Source: Lentilactobacillus kisonensis DSM 19906 = JCM 15041 (GTDB lineage: Bacteria > Bacillota > Bacilli > Lactobacillales > Lactobacillaceae). From it: a stretch of 32,979 nucleotides of DNA. Made by a program: the position numbers and the translations under genes. The stretch lies in contig NZ_AZEB01000027.1 of NCBI RefSeq assembly GCF_001434135.1, positions 1 to 32,979 on the forward strand, given 5' to 3'. Positions 15,777 to 24,491 of this stretch are shown piece by piece. Position 1 is the first letter of the stretch. Each line of letters starts with the position of its first letter. The notes beneath the pieces were generated by a model. The model was not told where the DNA came from and did not search any database. It was given only the letters and a program-made list of their open reading frames with translations.

Positions 15777-18077
15777 ATGATGGCTTCGAAGCGGCCACGA
15801 AGAAAGACGACTCGAAAACCCCGGAAATCAACTAAAAAGAATCAAGGACTTTTAGCAAAATATTCCGTTAATATTGGTGGGGCAGTTGCGGCTGTTTTAG
15901 CCTTATTAGGATTATTTCACGCCGGAATCGTTGGTGTTTTGATCATCAATCTGGTTAGAATTTTGGTTGGCAGCTTGTACCCACTGGGATTGATTTTGAT
16001 CATGATTGCTGGCTTATGGCTGGCGGGGTTTGCGAAATTGCCAAAGATCAAGTTGAGATACTGGTTGGGGACGGTTTTGCTTGTAGCTGGTATTTTAATT
16101 TGGCTCACGCTGATTGAGTATGTTCAGACCGCCCAACCCGTTGCATTTGTCAGCACTAATTGGGCAAAATTGGCTGATGATATGGCTTCTGCTAATACGA
16201 CTTCTAATATCGGCGGCGGGATCTTAGCAACTTGCCTTTTTTATGGACTACATCTGCTTTTGGGGAAGATTGGGACTGGAATTATTGCCACGTTAATCGT
16301 GATAGCCGCAATATTTGTCCTGTTTGAGATTTCATTTAGTAAAATTTTTGTTGGGTTACATAAAGGGTTACTAGTTTGTAAGAATCTCGTGACTAACATT
16401 TCAACTAAACTGCATGCACGATCAGAGCAAAAGCAATCAGTACCAAGATCGACGACGGCAGCAACTCCCACTACGGCGAAAAAAGAAACCGAGGCCGTTT
16501 CACAAGAGGACCAAGCAAAATTCTCAACGTCGGCAATTACAATTTCTGGAATGCCGGTTAGCAAACATGCGGACACCGAGCCAGAACCTAAGCAGCCTAA
16601 AGCGCCCGTTAAGGAAGAAGCGGATGATCAAGGTGACGTTAATTTAGTCGATGTTCAGGAAGATGATTCATATAAGCTGCCCACTAAGAATTTATTGACC
16701 CAAATTCCACAAGGTGATCAGTCTAGTGAGCTTAAATCAATTGACCACAATGCCAAAGTGCTTCAAAAGACCTTGGATAGTTTTGGCGTTAAGGCAGAAA
16801 TAAAGCATGTGAGCCTGGGCCCGTCGGTTACAAAATATGAACTTCATCCAGATATCGGCGTCAAGGTTAGCCGAATTGTGAATCTGTCAGACGATATTGC
16901 ACTTGCGTTAGCCGCGAAGGATATCCGAATTGAAGCACCGATCCCTGGTAAATCGTTGATTGGAATCGAAGTGCCAAATAAGAAGATTGCGACGGTGTCA
17001 TTTCGGGATGTGGTTGAACATCAACCAGATAACCACGGCCACATTCTTCAGGTTCCGCTTGGTAAGGATGTTAATGGTAACGTCATTACTGCTGATTTAA
17101 CTAAGATGCCTCATTTGCTGATTGCTGGGTCGACTGGGAGTGGTAAATCAGTTGCGATTAACGGAATTATTACCAGTATTCTGCTAAATGCCAAACCTAG
17201 CCAGGTTAAACTCATGTTAATCGATCCCAAAAAGGTAGAGCTGGGTGTATACAACGGAATTCCACATTTGCTAAGCCCGGTAGTTTCAGAGCCTAAAAAA
17301 GCTGCCAGGGCATTGCAAAAGGTGGTGTCCGAAATGGAAAACCGCTACGAGTTGTTTGCTAAATTTGGGCAACGAAAGATTGGAACTTATAACGAATTTG
17401 TTGCTAAAAATAATCGGGAAAACGATGCTAAAATCCAACCAATGCCATACATCGTTGTCATTGTCGACGAGTTGGCCGATTTGATGATGACCGTTTCTAA
17501 TGATGTTGAAGCGGCGATTATCCGGCTCGCACAAATGGGCCGGGCAGCTGGTATTCACATGATTTTAGCGACCCAGCGGCCATCAGTGGATGTCATTACT
17601 GGATTGATTAAGGCAAACGTCCCGTCTAGAATTGCCTTCGCTGTTTCGAGTGGGATCGATTCTCGAACAATTATCGATACGAACGGGGCTGAAAAGCTCT
17701 TAGGACGCGGTGATATGCTTTTTCTACCAATTGACTCTAATACGCCAATTCGAGTTCAGGGTGCGTTTATTCCTGATCAAGATGTTGCTAAAGTGGTGAA
17801 GTTCATCACGGACCAGCAATCGGCTGATTATGACGAGTCAATGATGGTTAGCGACGAAGAAATTAAGCAGGAGGATCAGGCCGATTCGGAAGACGAACTA
17901 TTTCCGGATGCTTTGGATTTTGTGGTTGATCAGCAAAAAGCTAGTACATCGTTATTGCAGCGGCATTTTCGAATCGGCTACAACCGAGCGGCCCGCCTAA
18001 TTGACGATTTGCAAAAGAGAGGTTACATAGGCCCACAGGATGGCTCGCGGCCTAGGCAAGTTTATAAAGAGAAGTGA
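15777..18077 (+). CDS. ftsK: DNA translocase FtsK/SpoIIIE
   Basis: 766 aa. Hexameric ATP-driven pump anchored at the septum that moves chromosome ends out of the closing division site. Seen: four N-terminal membrane segments between about 29 and 195; a charged, Ala/Pro/Glu-rich linker at about 205-300; motor domain with Walker A GSTGSGKS at 451-458 and Walker [11 protein letters not shown] at about 560-569; FtsK words [23 protein letters not shown]; and a C-terminal gamma winged helix (about 695-762, [21 protein letters not shown]) that reads polar DNA motifs. The start is the first of two ATGs after AAAGGGGG. It sits between hairpin repeat copy B upstream and copies C-D-E downstream. Confidence 0.96.
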   Translation: MMASKRPRRKTTRKPRKSTKKNQGLLAKYSVNIGGAVAAVLALLGLFHAGIVGVLIINLVRILVGSLYPLGLILIMIAGLWLAGFAKLPKIKLRYWLGTVLLVAGILIWLTLIEYVQTAQPVAFVSTNWAKLADDMASANTTSNIGGGILATCLFYGLHLLLGKIGTGIIATLIVIAAIFVLFEISFSKIFVGLHKGLLVCKNLVTNISTKLHARSEQKQSVPRSTTAATPTTAKKETEAVSQEDQAKFSTSAITISGMPVSKHADTEPEPKQPKAPVKEEADDQGDVNLVDVQEDDSYKLPTKNLLTQIPQGDQSSELKSIDHNAKVLQKTLDSFGVKAEIKHVSLGPSVTKYELHPDIGVKVSRIVNLSDDIALALAAKDIRIEAPIPGKSLIGIEVPNKKIATVSFRDVVEHQPDNHGHILQVPLGKDVNGNVITADLTKMPHLLIAGSTGSGKSVAINGIITSILLNAKPSQVKLMLIDPKKVELGVYNGIPHLLSPVVSEPKKAARALQKVVSEMENRYELFAKFGQRKIGTYNEFVAKNNRENDAKIQPMPYIVVIVDELADLMMTVSNDVEAAIIRLAQMGRAAGIHMILATQRPSVDVITGLIKANVPSRIAFAVSSGIDSRTIIDTNGAEKLLGRGDMLFLPIDSNTPIRVQGAFIPDQDVAKVVKFITDQQSADYDESMMVSDEEIKQEDQADSEDELFPDALDFVVDQQKASTSLLQRHFRIGYNRAARLIDDLQKRGYIGPQDGSRPRQVYKEK

Positions 18078-18194
18078 GCGGAGCAAAGCGTTTAGGGATC
18101 GGAGTGTAAGTCTCCTTCAACAGAAATCCCCGGGCTTGGGATTTTTGTTGAAGGTGCTTACGCGCAGATCCCTGCTTTGTGCAGCTGTCCTATA
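18072..18194 (+). repeat. Hairpin repeat family, copy C
   Basis: 123 bp from AAGTGAGCGGA to GCTGTCCTATA, starting inside the last codons of ftsK. Five nested stems are all perfect: CAAAGC/GCTTTG (18084, 18174), GGGATC/GATCCC (18095, 18167), GTAAG/CTTAC (18106, 18157), CCTTCAACA/TGTTGAAGG (18114, 18146) and AAATCCC/GGGATTT (18124, 18138) around a 7-base loop. There is no T-run, so it is not an ordinary terminator. It is the best-formed copy in the window. Confidence 0.9.
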
Positions 18195-18198
18195 AAGT

Positions 18199-18335
18199 AA
18201 GTGAGCGGCCAGAGTGCGGAACCAAGCGGTTAGAAAGCGGAGCCTAAGTTACTCCGTTCAGAAATCCCGGGTCTGGATTTTTGGACGGAGTGGCTTAGGT
18301 GCAGCTTTCTGCTTGGTGCAGCACGTTTACACTAT
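18199..18335 (+). repeat. Hairpin repeat family, copy D
   Basis: Starts AAGTGAGCGG five bases after copy C. Stems: CCAAGC/GCTTGG (18222, 18311), GAAAGC/GCTTTC (18233, 18304), CCTAAG/CTTAGG (18243, 18294), CTCCGTTCA/TGGACGGAG with one G-T pair (18252, 18282) and AAATCC/GGATTT (18262, 18275). The stem sequences differ from copy C on both arms. The 3' flank departs from the CTGTCCTATA consensus, so the right edge is approximate. Confidence 0.85.
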
Positions 18336-18339
18336 GTTG

Positions 18340-18441
18340 CCAAGGTGCTAAGAAACCTAAAATCTGGTCTTTAGTTTTTGGTGCTGAAGGCTTAGGTTTA
18401 AGCTTCGGCTTGGCACAGAACGCTTTTGCAATGTTATAAAG
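18340..18441 (+). repeat. Hairpin repeat family, copy E (shortened, diverged)
   Basis: CCAAG (18340) pairs with CTTGG (18409), and AAACCTAA pairs with TTAGGTTT inside. The words AAATC, GGTC, TTTTTGG, GGCTTAGG, GCTT and CTTGG follow in the same order as in copy D, but the stem next to the loop is lost or reduced. The 3' flank (CAGAACG ... ATGTTATAAAG) resembles that of copy D and keeps TATAAAG as in copy C. Confidence 0.6.
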
Positions 18442-18575
18442 AACAGAATTCTTAGGATTGGGAACCCTAATGGTGGTACCGATACGTCTCGGATATTGGA
18501 AGTATCTTCAGGCTAGATGCTTTTTACTGTACGGTATCGACATTCTTCGCCCAGTGCAGATTAGTCACCATTTCA
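18442..18575. other. Non-coding stretch with an unassigned hairpin
   Basis: No plausible gene. It can fold as TGGTG (18471) with CACCA (18566), CGATAC (18480) with GTATCG (18534) and AAGTATCT (18500) with AGATGCTT (18515, one G-T). A small TTAGG/CCTAA hairpin precedes it. The nested layout recalls the repeat family but the conserved words are absent. It could be a decayed copy, an RNA, or chance folding. Confidence 0.35.
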
Positions 18576-18612
18576 AAATAAAAAACCGCGGGCAAATTAA
18601 TTGCCTGCGGTT
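18576..18612 (-). terminator. Rho-independent terminator of the DUF4044-like gene
   Basis: AACCGCAGGCAA / TTGCCCGCGGTT on the minus strand (18601-18612 pairs with 18584-18595, one G-T), followed by a T-rich run (plus-strand A-run 18576-18585). It lies just after the stop codon of the small minus-strand gene. Confidence 0.85.
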
Positions 18613-18626
18613 CCTAAGCGAGTTGC

Positions 18627-18749
18627 TTAAATAAAAGTCATGATCGCTGAAATAACCAGTGATCCGATTGTTGCAATGATCATAATCCAAACAAACACCA
18701 ATGTTATTTTTTGAAATCGAGTTCTCTTTTTACGCGCCAATATTTGCAC
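18627..18749 (-). CDS. Tiny membrane protein, DUF4044-like
   Basis: 40 aa if started at the GTG at 18749. Seen: a basic start (LARKKRTRFQK) and one hydrophobic segment (VFVWIMIIATIGSLVISAI) ending near the C-terminus. This matches the pattern of DUF4044 proteins, roughly 35-45 residue single-span proteins found next to the mraZ region in lactobacilli; function unknown. A strong terminator directly after the stop codon supports a real gene. The start is uncertain: TTG at 18740 gives 37 aa and ATG at 18770 gives 47 aa, but only GAGAAAG before the GTG looks like a ribosome site. It is divergent from the DUF3397-like gene. Confidence 0.72.
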   Translation of the reverse strand: MQILARKKRTRFQKITLVFVWIMIIATIGSLVISAIMTFI

Positions 18750-18833
18750 CACTTTCTCAATGTATTCCATAAACAGTTTAACTATCATTATGATTCAATG
18801 CAATACGTTTTGTCAAAGCCAGGAGGGTTGTTA

Positions 18834-19217
18834 ATGCATTTATATCCGTGGATGACTGCTATAGGTACGTTCTTGCTCCAATTTCTTATTTTGATTCTTA
18901 TTGCGGGATTTATTCAAGTTTTAAAGAAAAGCGCCATTTTTAAATCCCGGATTAAAATAAGCCCGTTGGATCTTTGGCCACCAGTATTGTTAATTTTTAT
19001 TCATCAAATTAGTCGTAATAGCTTGGCAGAATCCTATATTCCAGAAGTTGTTATCGTCTGGCTGGGTGTTTGCTTAATTGTTTTGTTATGGAAGATTTTT
19101 AAGGATCGTGACTTAACTTACAAAAAGTTCTTTATCTTTTTTTGGCGATTTAGTGACCTACTTTTATTTTTATGTTGGGTCAGTGTCGCATTGTATGTCA
19201 TCATTCAAAAATTTTGA
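18834..19217 (+). CDS. DUF3397-like four-span membrane protein
   Basis: 127 aa. Almost wholly hydrophobic, with about four membrane segments (near 8-28, 44-58, 72-88 and 103-124). Small proteins of this kind (DUF3397) are commonly encoded directly upstream of mraZ in lactobacilli; function unknown. The ATG at 18834 is chosen because AGGAGGG sits 6 bases upstream. An open frame continues back to 18711, but that would run through the promoter region and N-terminus of the divergent small gene, and it has no ribosome site. The gene ends before its own terminator, so it is separate from the dcw operon. Confidence 0.78.
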   Translation: MHLYPWMTAIGTFLLQFLILILIAGFIQVLKKSAIFKSRIKISPLDLWPPVLLIFIHQISRNSLAESYIPEVVIVWLGVCLIVLLWKIFKDRDLTYKKFFIFFWRFSDLLLFLCWVSVALYVIIQKF

Positions 19218-19245
19218 ATTTTGACTAAATTTTCTTGAATCATTT

Positions 19246-19283
19246 GCTGTCAACGGGGCTTTTTCTCGTTGGCAGCTTTTTTT
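19246..19283 (+). terminator. Rho-independent terminator
   Basis: GCTGTCAACG (19246-19255) pairs with CGTTGGCAGC (19267-19276, one G-T), followed by seven T. It ends the DUF3397-like transcript and isolates the mraZ promoter. Confidence 0.88.
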
Positions 19284-19402
19284 GTTTAAAAAATGGGGAA
19301 GTTCTCCCCTTCGAATAAATCGCTGTTGTGACGGTGATTAGCGATTGTCAAAATTAAAATAAACAAACTATATGACATTCCTTTTACAAAAATTGAGGGC
19401 TT

Positions 19403-19436
19403 GTGGTTGATAGTGGGGAATTGTGGTAGAATGTGA
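19403..19436 (+). promoter_or_regulatory. mraZ promoter with MraZ-type operator repeats
   Basis: Four direct repeats GTGG, GTGG, GTGG, GTGA begin at 19403, 19413, 19423 and 19433, exactly 10 bp apart. The -10 element TAGAAT (19427-19432), preceded by TGG as an extended -10, lies within the array. MraZ proteins are known to bind short direct repeats with 10-bp periodicity in front of their own gene and repress it. Predicted start of transcription is about 19439, with a leader of about 27 bases. Confidence 0.75.
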
Positions 19437-19465
19437 CTATAAGTTGAATTAAGGGGGATAAGTGT

Positions 19466-19891
19466 GTGTTCATGGGCGAATATCAACATAATATTGATGC
19501 CAAGGGACGCCTCATTATCCCCGCTAAATTCCGGCAAGAACTCGGTGATAAGTTTGTTGTTACCCGAGGGATGGATGGATGCCTATTTGGTTATCCAATG
19601 ACTGAATGGGAGAAAATTCAGGATAAGATTGACAATCTGCCGATTAATAAAAAAGATGCTCGCTATTTCACCCGGTTTTTTTTCTCGGCTGCCATTGAAT
19701 GTGAATTTGATAAACAGGGTCGAATCAACATTCCTAATGTATTAAGAGAATACGCAAAAATCGCCAAAAAATGCGTGGTTGTGGGTGTCTCTAACCGTTT
19801 TGAAATTTGGAGTGATGATCGCTGGAACGACTTTAGCGATGATGCTGAGAAGAACTTTAATGAAATTGCTGAGAATATGATTGATTTTTAA
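19466..19891 (+). CDS. mraZ: Transcriptional regulator MraZ
   Basis: 141 aa. AbrB-like DNA-binding protein that forms a ring and regulates the dcw operon, usually including its own gene. Seen: two copies of the MraZ motif, [13 protein letters not shown] near residue 12 and [16 protein letters not shown] near 85, each with the conserved D-x-x-G-R. The GTG start, 8 bases after AAGGGGG, gives the family opening MFMGEYQHN; the ATG two codons later is possible. It is the first gene of the long plus-strand division and wall cluster, and the repeat array upstream fits autoregulation. Confidence 0.96.
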   Translation: MFMGEYQHNIDAKGRLIIPAKFRQELGDKFVVTRGMDGCLFGYPMTEWEKIQDKIDNLPINKKDARYFTRFFFSAAIECEFDKQGRINIPNVLREYAKIAKKCVVVGVSNRFEIWSDDRWNDFSDDAEKNFNEIAENMIDF

Positions 19892-19920
19892 CTTAGTTGA
19901 GACTGTAAGGGGGTGGCTTG

Positions 19921-20868
19921 ATGCCAGAATTCGAACATGTAACCGTTTTATTGAATGAAGCAGTTAGGGGCTTGAATATTAATTCAGCCGGTACATATGT
20001 TGATGCAACGTTGGGTGGCGGCGGCCACTCCACAAAAATATTAGAGAAGCTTACGATGGGTCATCTTTATGCTTTTGACCAGGATGAAGAAGCGATTGAC
20101 TATAATAAGCAACACCTGCAAAAATATTTAAAGGCGGGTAAGTTAACGCTCGTTCATGATAATTTTAGAAATTTAAAGATAGCCCTTCAGCAATATGGGA
20201 TTAGTGACATTGACGGCATTGTTTATGACCTAGGGGTTTCTTCCCCGCAATTTGATGATGCAAGTCGTGGCTTTAGCTATCGGTTTAATGCACGATTAGA
20301 CATGCGAATGGATCAAGATAATCCGGTTGATGCGTGGAAAGTTGTTAATGAATGGTCATATGAAAAGCTAGTTCGGATTTTCTATCGATACGGTGAAGAG
20401 CGGTTTTCAAAACAAATTGCCCGATTGATTGAAAAAAAGCGGGCGAGCCAGCCAATCAATACGACCGACGAATTAGTTGAAATCATTAAAGAGGCAATCC
20501 CCGCGGCTGCCCGTCGACATGGTGGTCATCCTGCTAAAAAAGTCTTTCAGGCAATTCGAATTGCGGTTAATGATGAATTGTCCGCGCTGGAAGATTCGTT
20601 GGAACAAGCCATTGACCTGCTTGCAGTCGGTGGTCGGATTAGTGTGATCACGTTCCAATCGTTAGAAGATCGGCTGGTTAAAACCATGTTTCGCGAAAAA
20701 ACGTCACTACCAGAATTACCGCCTAATTTACCAATTATTCCTGAGGGGATTAAGCCAAAATATAAAAGCATTACTCGAAAACCAATTACTCCAACTGAGA
20801 GCGAACTCGCAGATAACCATCGCTCCCATAGTGCTAAGTTGCGAATAATTGAACGAATTAAAAAATAA
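19921..20868 (+). CDS. rsmH: 16S rRNA (cytosine-1402 N4)-methyltransferase
   Basis: 315 aa. Methylates N4 of C1402 in the ribosomal P site. Seen: [10 protein letters not shown] near the start, the SAM motif [37 protein letters not shown] and the C-terminal [12 protein letters not shown], all standard for MraW/RsmH. The ATG at 19921 is taken, with AAGGGGGTGG upstream; a TTG immediately before it is less likely. It follows mraZ by 29 bases in the usual order. Confidence 0.96.
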   Translation: MPEFEHVTVLLNEAVRGLNINSAGTYVDATLGGGGHSTKILEKLTMGHLYAFDQDEEAIDYNKQHLQKYLKAGKLTLVHDNFRNLKIALQQYGISDIDGIVYDLGVSSPQFDDASRGFSYRFNARLDMRMDQDNPVDAWKVVNEWSYEKLVRIFYRYGEERFSKQIARLIEKKRASQPINTTDELVEIIKEAIPAAARRHGGHPAKKVFQAIRIAVNDELSALEDSLEQAIDLLAVGGRISVITFQSLEDRLVKTMFREKTSLPELPPNLPIIPEGIKPKYKSITRKPITPTESELADNHRSHSAKLRIIERIKK

Positions 20869-20890
20869 ATAAAAGGAAGAATACATAATT

Positions 20891-21277
20891 ATGGCACAAA
20901 ATAATTTAGCTCGTGATATTGCTGAACAACCGAAGACCTATGTTTCGTCACCTGAACAAGTTCCCACTGAAGTTACCGTTAAACGGGTTCGGGTTGCTAG
21001 CCGCCTACAGCTTTCTGCATTCGAAAAAGTATTGATTGTTTCTGGTAGTGCAATCTTAACTGTGTTAATGTTATTAGTTGTATCATCCAAGGTTGCTCTG
21101 TCAAACTCACAGCATCAACTACAGCACATTGATAATCAAATTGTCAACGTCCGAAATGATAACACTAATCTCAATCAACAGATTGGCGAACTTCAAAGCA
21201 GCAGCCGACTAGAAAAGGTTGCTAAGCAGAGTAATATGTCACTTAAAAATGCTAATATAAGGAATGTTACTAAATGA
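20891..21277 (+). CDS. ftsL: Cell division protein FtsL
   Basis: 128 aa bitopic membrane protein. It helps form the septal complex with DivIB and DivIC and recruits the septal PBP. Seen: a cytoplasmic part of about 45 residues, one membrane span at about 45-68, then a coiled coil (HQLQHIDNQIVNVRNDNTN) and a short outer end. Sequence identity in this family is low; the call rests on topology and position between rsmH and the septal PBP. AAAGGAAGA precedes the ATG. The stop overlaps the next start (ATGA). Confidence 0.9.
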   Translation: MAQNNLARDIAEQPKTYVSSPEQVPTEVTVKRVRVASRLQLSAFEKVLIVSGSAILTVLMLLVVSSKVALSNSQHQLQHIDNQIVNVRNDNTNLNQQIGELQSSSRLEKVAKQSNMSLKNANIRNVTK

Positions 21278-23433
21278 AAGATTCATCTGACCATTCTGCA
21301 GGTAAGGGGAAGGTTCTAAGAAACAGAAAGATTGTCGGAATGTGGCTTTTCTTTCTGTTTATTGGTATGTTCGCCCTTTTATCAACGCGGCTATTAGTCA
21401 TTGCTGTCGGCAAAAACGTTAAGAACGTTAATCTAAACGATCAAGCACAAAAACTGTATACGCAGACGCAAACCCTGAAGGCCCGCCGGGGGACTATTTA
21501 TGATGCGGACGGAAACGCCATCGCAGAAGATACAAGTACATATTCACTCTATGCCGTGTTGGATAAGGGGCAACGCGGTTTAAATAATAAGCCACTTTAT
21601 GTGGTCAATAAGAGCAAAACCGCCCAGGCACTCTCAAAATATTTACCAATTTCTGAGAAAAAAGCTCTGAAAATTTTGTCACCGAAGGATAGTCAGCCGT
21701 TTCAAGTTGAGTTTGGCAGTGCTGGCACTAATATTTCATTAATTACCAAGAAGAAGCTTGAAGCTAAGCATCTTCCTGGAATTAATTTTGTGCAGCAACA
21801 AGCAAGGCTCTATCCAAACGGTGTCTTTTCGTCTAATCTGATTGGGGTTGCGACTTCGCAGAACGATAAAACAACCGGAGCTAACAACCTTGTTGGCCAA
21901 ATGGGGATTGAAAAGGCCTTTGACAAAGAATTAGCCGGCAAAAACGGTTACAAAGATGCGCAGTACGATGCTTATGGCTATAAGCTGCCTGGCAGAGAAC
22001 AAAAGGAAAAGCCCGTTAAGAATGGCGACAACATTTATACAACCATTGATTCACGGATTCAGACTTTACTTGAAAGTGAAATGAATTCGGTTGCCTCACA
22101 AGTTCATCCAGCAGGAATGAATGCCGTTTTAATGGATGCTAAAACAGGCCGGATTGTGGCTGCTTCTCAGCGGCCGACCTTTAATGCGTCAACACTTCAG
22201 GGAATTAATAAGGCTTGGACGAACACATTAACTGCTGACACCTATGAACCAGGGTCAACCATGAAGGTCTTTACACTATCGGCGGCAATTAATTCTGGTC
22301 ATTTTAACGGTAACGACACCTATGAATCTGGGCGTTATGCCATTGATGGCAAGATTGTTCCTGATTGGGATCCTGCTGGTTGGGGCTATATTACCTATAA
22401 TAAGGGATTCGCCCTTTCTAGTAACGTTGCCATGGCACACTTGGAGCAGCAAATGGGGCCCAAAACCTGGAAAAAGTATATTCAGCGGTTTGGTTTCTTG
22501 AAGACTACCAATTCAGGCCTGCCAGGGGAATTAGCTGGCCGCTTGCAATTTAATTACCCGATTGAACAAGCCGATACATCGTTTGGTCAGGGGATTGAAG
22601 TCACGACCATGCAGATGATGCAGGCATTAACGGCAGTTTCGAATAATGGTACAATGATGAAGCCGTACTTTATTTCCAAAGTAACTGATCCTAGCAATAA
22701 GAAAGTTCTTAAGAAGTATGGCAAGCAGGTGGTTGGTCACCCGATTAGCGCCCAAACGGCTAAGAAGGTCCGCCAGCACATGCAAGACGTTGTTTATAAG
22801 AGTTATGGGATTGGTCAGGATTATAAGATTAAAGGCTATCGAATCGCTGCTAAAACTGGGACGGCTCAGGTTAGTAACGGTGCTGGGGGGTATGCCTCTG
22901 GGGATGATAGTTATCTGTATTCCGTTGCTGGAATGGTTCCTGCAAACAATCCGCGCTATGTCATGTTCATTACGATGAAGCAGCCGCAACTCACGGGTAC
23001 CAAAACTGCTACTCAATTACTAGCCGAAATCTTTAAGCCGGTAATTACGCGGGCACTGCAAAATTCGAATACTAAGCAGGCGCAGGTTAAGAAGACATTA
23101 CCATCTGTGGTGTATAACACGTCAATTGAAGCGAAGCGAACACTAGCTGAGAAGGGATTTGACGTGGTCACGATTGGTAATGATGGGACTGTGGTCAAAC
23201 AGTCGCCGACTGCAGGGGAACGTGTCAGTGAGCAGAAGCGGATCTTCATTATGACTAACAGTGGCTGGAAGATGCCTCGGATCATCGGCTGGTCTAAAGC
23301 TGATGTTCAGGAACTATGTAAAATGACCGGTATGAAGCTTGCTTCAACTGGCACTGGTTATGCGGATAGTCAAAGTATCAATTTCTCCAAATCAATTAAT
23401 GGAAAAGAAACGTTAAAGGTCAATTTTGAATAG
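21274..23433 (+). CDS. pbpB: Septal penicillin-binding protein (class B, PASTA domains)
   Basis: 719 aa. Transpeptidase that cross-links septal peptidoglycan. Seen: one N-terminal span (about 22-44), dimerisation region starting RRGTIYDADGN, transpeptidase domain with active-site S328-T-M-K331, SSN at 382-384 and KTG at 527-529, then two C-terminal PASTA domains (about 607-667 and 668-719). It belongs with the FtsI/PBP2B/PBP2X group; PBP2B-like versus PBP2X-like cannot be decided by eye. It overlaps ftsL by four bases and is translationally coupled. Confidence 0.95.
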   Translation: MKDSSDHSAGKGKVLRNRKIVGMWLFFLFIGMFALLSTRLLVIAVGKNVKNVNLNDQAQKLYTQTQTLKARRGTIYDADGNAIAEDTSTYSLYAVLDKGQRGLNNKPLYVVNKSKTAQALSKYLPISEKKALKILSPKDSQPFQVEFGSAGTNISLITKKKLEAKHLPGINFVQQQARLYPNGVFSSNLIGVATSQNDKTTGANNLVGQMGIEKAFDKELAGKNGYKDAQYDAYGYKLPGREQKEKPVKNGDNIYTTIDSRIQTLLESEMNSVASQVHPAGMNAVLMDAKTGRIVAASQRPTFNASTLQGINKAWTNTLTADTYEPGSTMKVFTLSAAINSGHFNGNDTYESGRYAIDGKIVPDWDPAGWGYITYNKGFALSSNVAMAHLEQQMGPKTWKKYIQRFGFLKTTNSGLPGELAGRLQFNYPIEQADTSFGQGIEVTTMQMMQALTAVSNNGTMMKPYFISKVTDPSNKKVLKKYGKQVVGHPISAQTAKKVRQHMQDVVYKSYGIGQDYKIKGYRIAAKTGTAQVSNGAGGYASGDDSYLYSVAGMVPANNPRYVMFITMKQPQLTGTKTATQLLAEIFKPVITRALQNSNTKQAQVKKTLPSVVYNTSIEAKRTLAEKGFDVVTIGNDGTVVKQSPTAGERVSEQKRIFIMTNSGWKMPRIIGWSKADVQELCKMTGMKLASTGTGYADSQSINFSKSINGKETLKVNFE

Positions 23434-23456
23434 TTTAAGGATGGGTTAATGGGATA

Positions 23457-24416
23457 ATGATTAATTGGGCAATACCTTTATTAAGTGGTTTTATCATTAC
23501 GGCCGTATTTATGCCGAGTTTAATTAAATATTTTAGAAGTAAACACGAAGGCCAGATGATTAGAGAAGAGGGTCCCTCTTGGCATGAAAAAAAATCAGGG
23601 ACACCTACGATGGGCGGCATTCTTTTTATTATCGCGGCCGTTGTTTCTGATTTGGTATTTGCCTGGATTCAACAGATGCTGACGCCGACACTTTTGATTT
23701 TGCTGTTTGTCTTAGTGGCTTATGGCCTGATTGGCATGTGGGACGATAGCATTAAGCTCTTTAAGCGACAAAATGAGGGACTTAAAGCTTGGCAAAAACT
23801 TTTAGCTCAGATTGTGGTTGCGGTTATTTTTTCGTTAGTGTATCTTCACGAAGGCTTTCCAATGGCCTTTAAGATCCCATTTGCGCATGATTGGAACGTG
23901 TCATATTGGTACATCATATTTATTATCTTTTGGTTGGTTGGCTTTTCCAATGCCGTCAATTTAACCGACGGATTAGATGGTTTGGTTTCTGGATTAGGAA
24001 CCATTTCATTTGCGGCATATGGCATTATTGCCTTATTCCAGCATCAAACAGAAGTTGCTGTTTTCTGTTTCACGATCGTTGGTGGGCTGCTTGGCTTCTT
24101 CATCTTCAATCATAAGCCTGCCAAAATATTCATGGGTGATATGGGATCACTCGCACTGGGGGCAGCACTTGCCTGTGTCTCAATTCTGGTCCACCATGAA
24201 TTTTCATTACTGGTGATTGGAATTATTTATGTTTGCGAAACGGCCAGCGTTATGATTCAGGTTGCATCTTTTAAACTTACTGGCAAGCGGGTGTTTAAGA
24301 TGACACCTATCCATCATCACTTTGAGATGCTTGGATGGAGTGAATGGAAGATCGACGTCGTTTTTTGGTCGATCGCATTGGTCGCAGCTGCGGTAAGTAT
24401 TATAACGATTGTTTAG
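23457..24416 (+). CDS. mraY: Phospho-N-acetylmuramoyl-pentapeptide transferase
   Basis: 319 aa membrane enzyme. Attaches phospho-MurNAc-pentapeptide to undecaprenyl phosphate, giving lipid I. Seen: about ten hydrophobic segments, GTPTMGG near residue 50, the aspartate site [28 protein letters not shown] and the terminal TPIHHHFE region, all diagnostic. The ATG gives the normal N-terminus; the ribosome site (AAGGATGG, or weak GGGATA) is not strong. After it comes a perfect palindromic hairpin, then murD. Confidence 0.96.
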   Translation: MINWAIPLLSGFIITAVFMPSLIKYFRSKHEGQMIREEGPSWHEKKSGTPTMGGILFIIAAVVSDLVFAWIQQMLTPTLLILLFVLVAYGLIGMWDDSIKLFKRQNEGLKAWQKLLAQIVVAVIFSLVYLHEGFPMAFKIPFAHDWNVSYWYIIFIIFWLVGFSNAVNLTDGLDGLVSGLGTISFAAYGIIALFQHQTEVAVFCFTIVGGLLGFFIFNHKPAKIFMGDMGSLALGAALACVSILVHHEFSLLVIGIIYVCETASVMIQVASFKLTGKRVFKMTPIHHHFEMLGWSEWKIDVVFWSIALVAAAVSIITIV

Positions 24417-24449
24417 GGTTGGGACAAAACAGCTGTTTTGTATCCAGCC
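24417..24449. repeat. Palindromic hairpin between mraY and murD
   Basis: ACAAAACAG followed directly by CTGTTTTGT (24424-24441), an 18-bp perfect palindrome, flanked by GGTTGG (24417) and CCAGCC (24444), which also pair with one G-T. It starts just after the mraY stop codon. There is no following T-run, so strong termination inside the operon is not expected; partial termination or mRNA processing is possible. Confidence 0.6.
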
Positions 24450-24491
24450 TCTTTGACTATACTGAAATAACTTAAGATGAGGGTATTAACG

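Noticed and set aside
16241-16576. Antisense open frame inside ftsK
   Set aside because: No ribosome site or promoter, and it lies opposite the low-complexity linker of FtsK.
18072-18441. CRISPR array
   Set aside because: The repeats are too long, too diverged and self-complementary, there are no unique spacers of equal length, and no cas genes are present.
18711-18833. Longer N-terminus for the DUF3397-like gene
   Set aside because: It has no ribosome site and would overlap the divergent small gene; AGGAGGG clearly serves the ATG at 18834.
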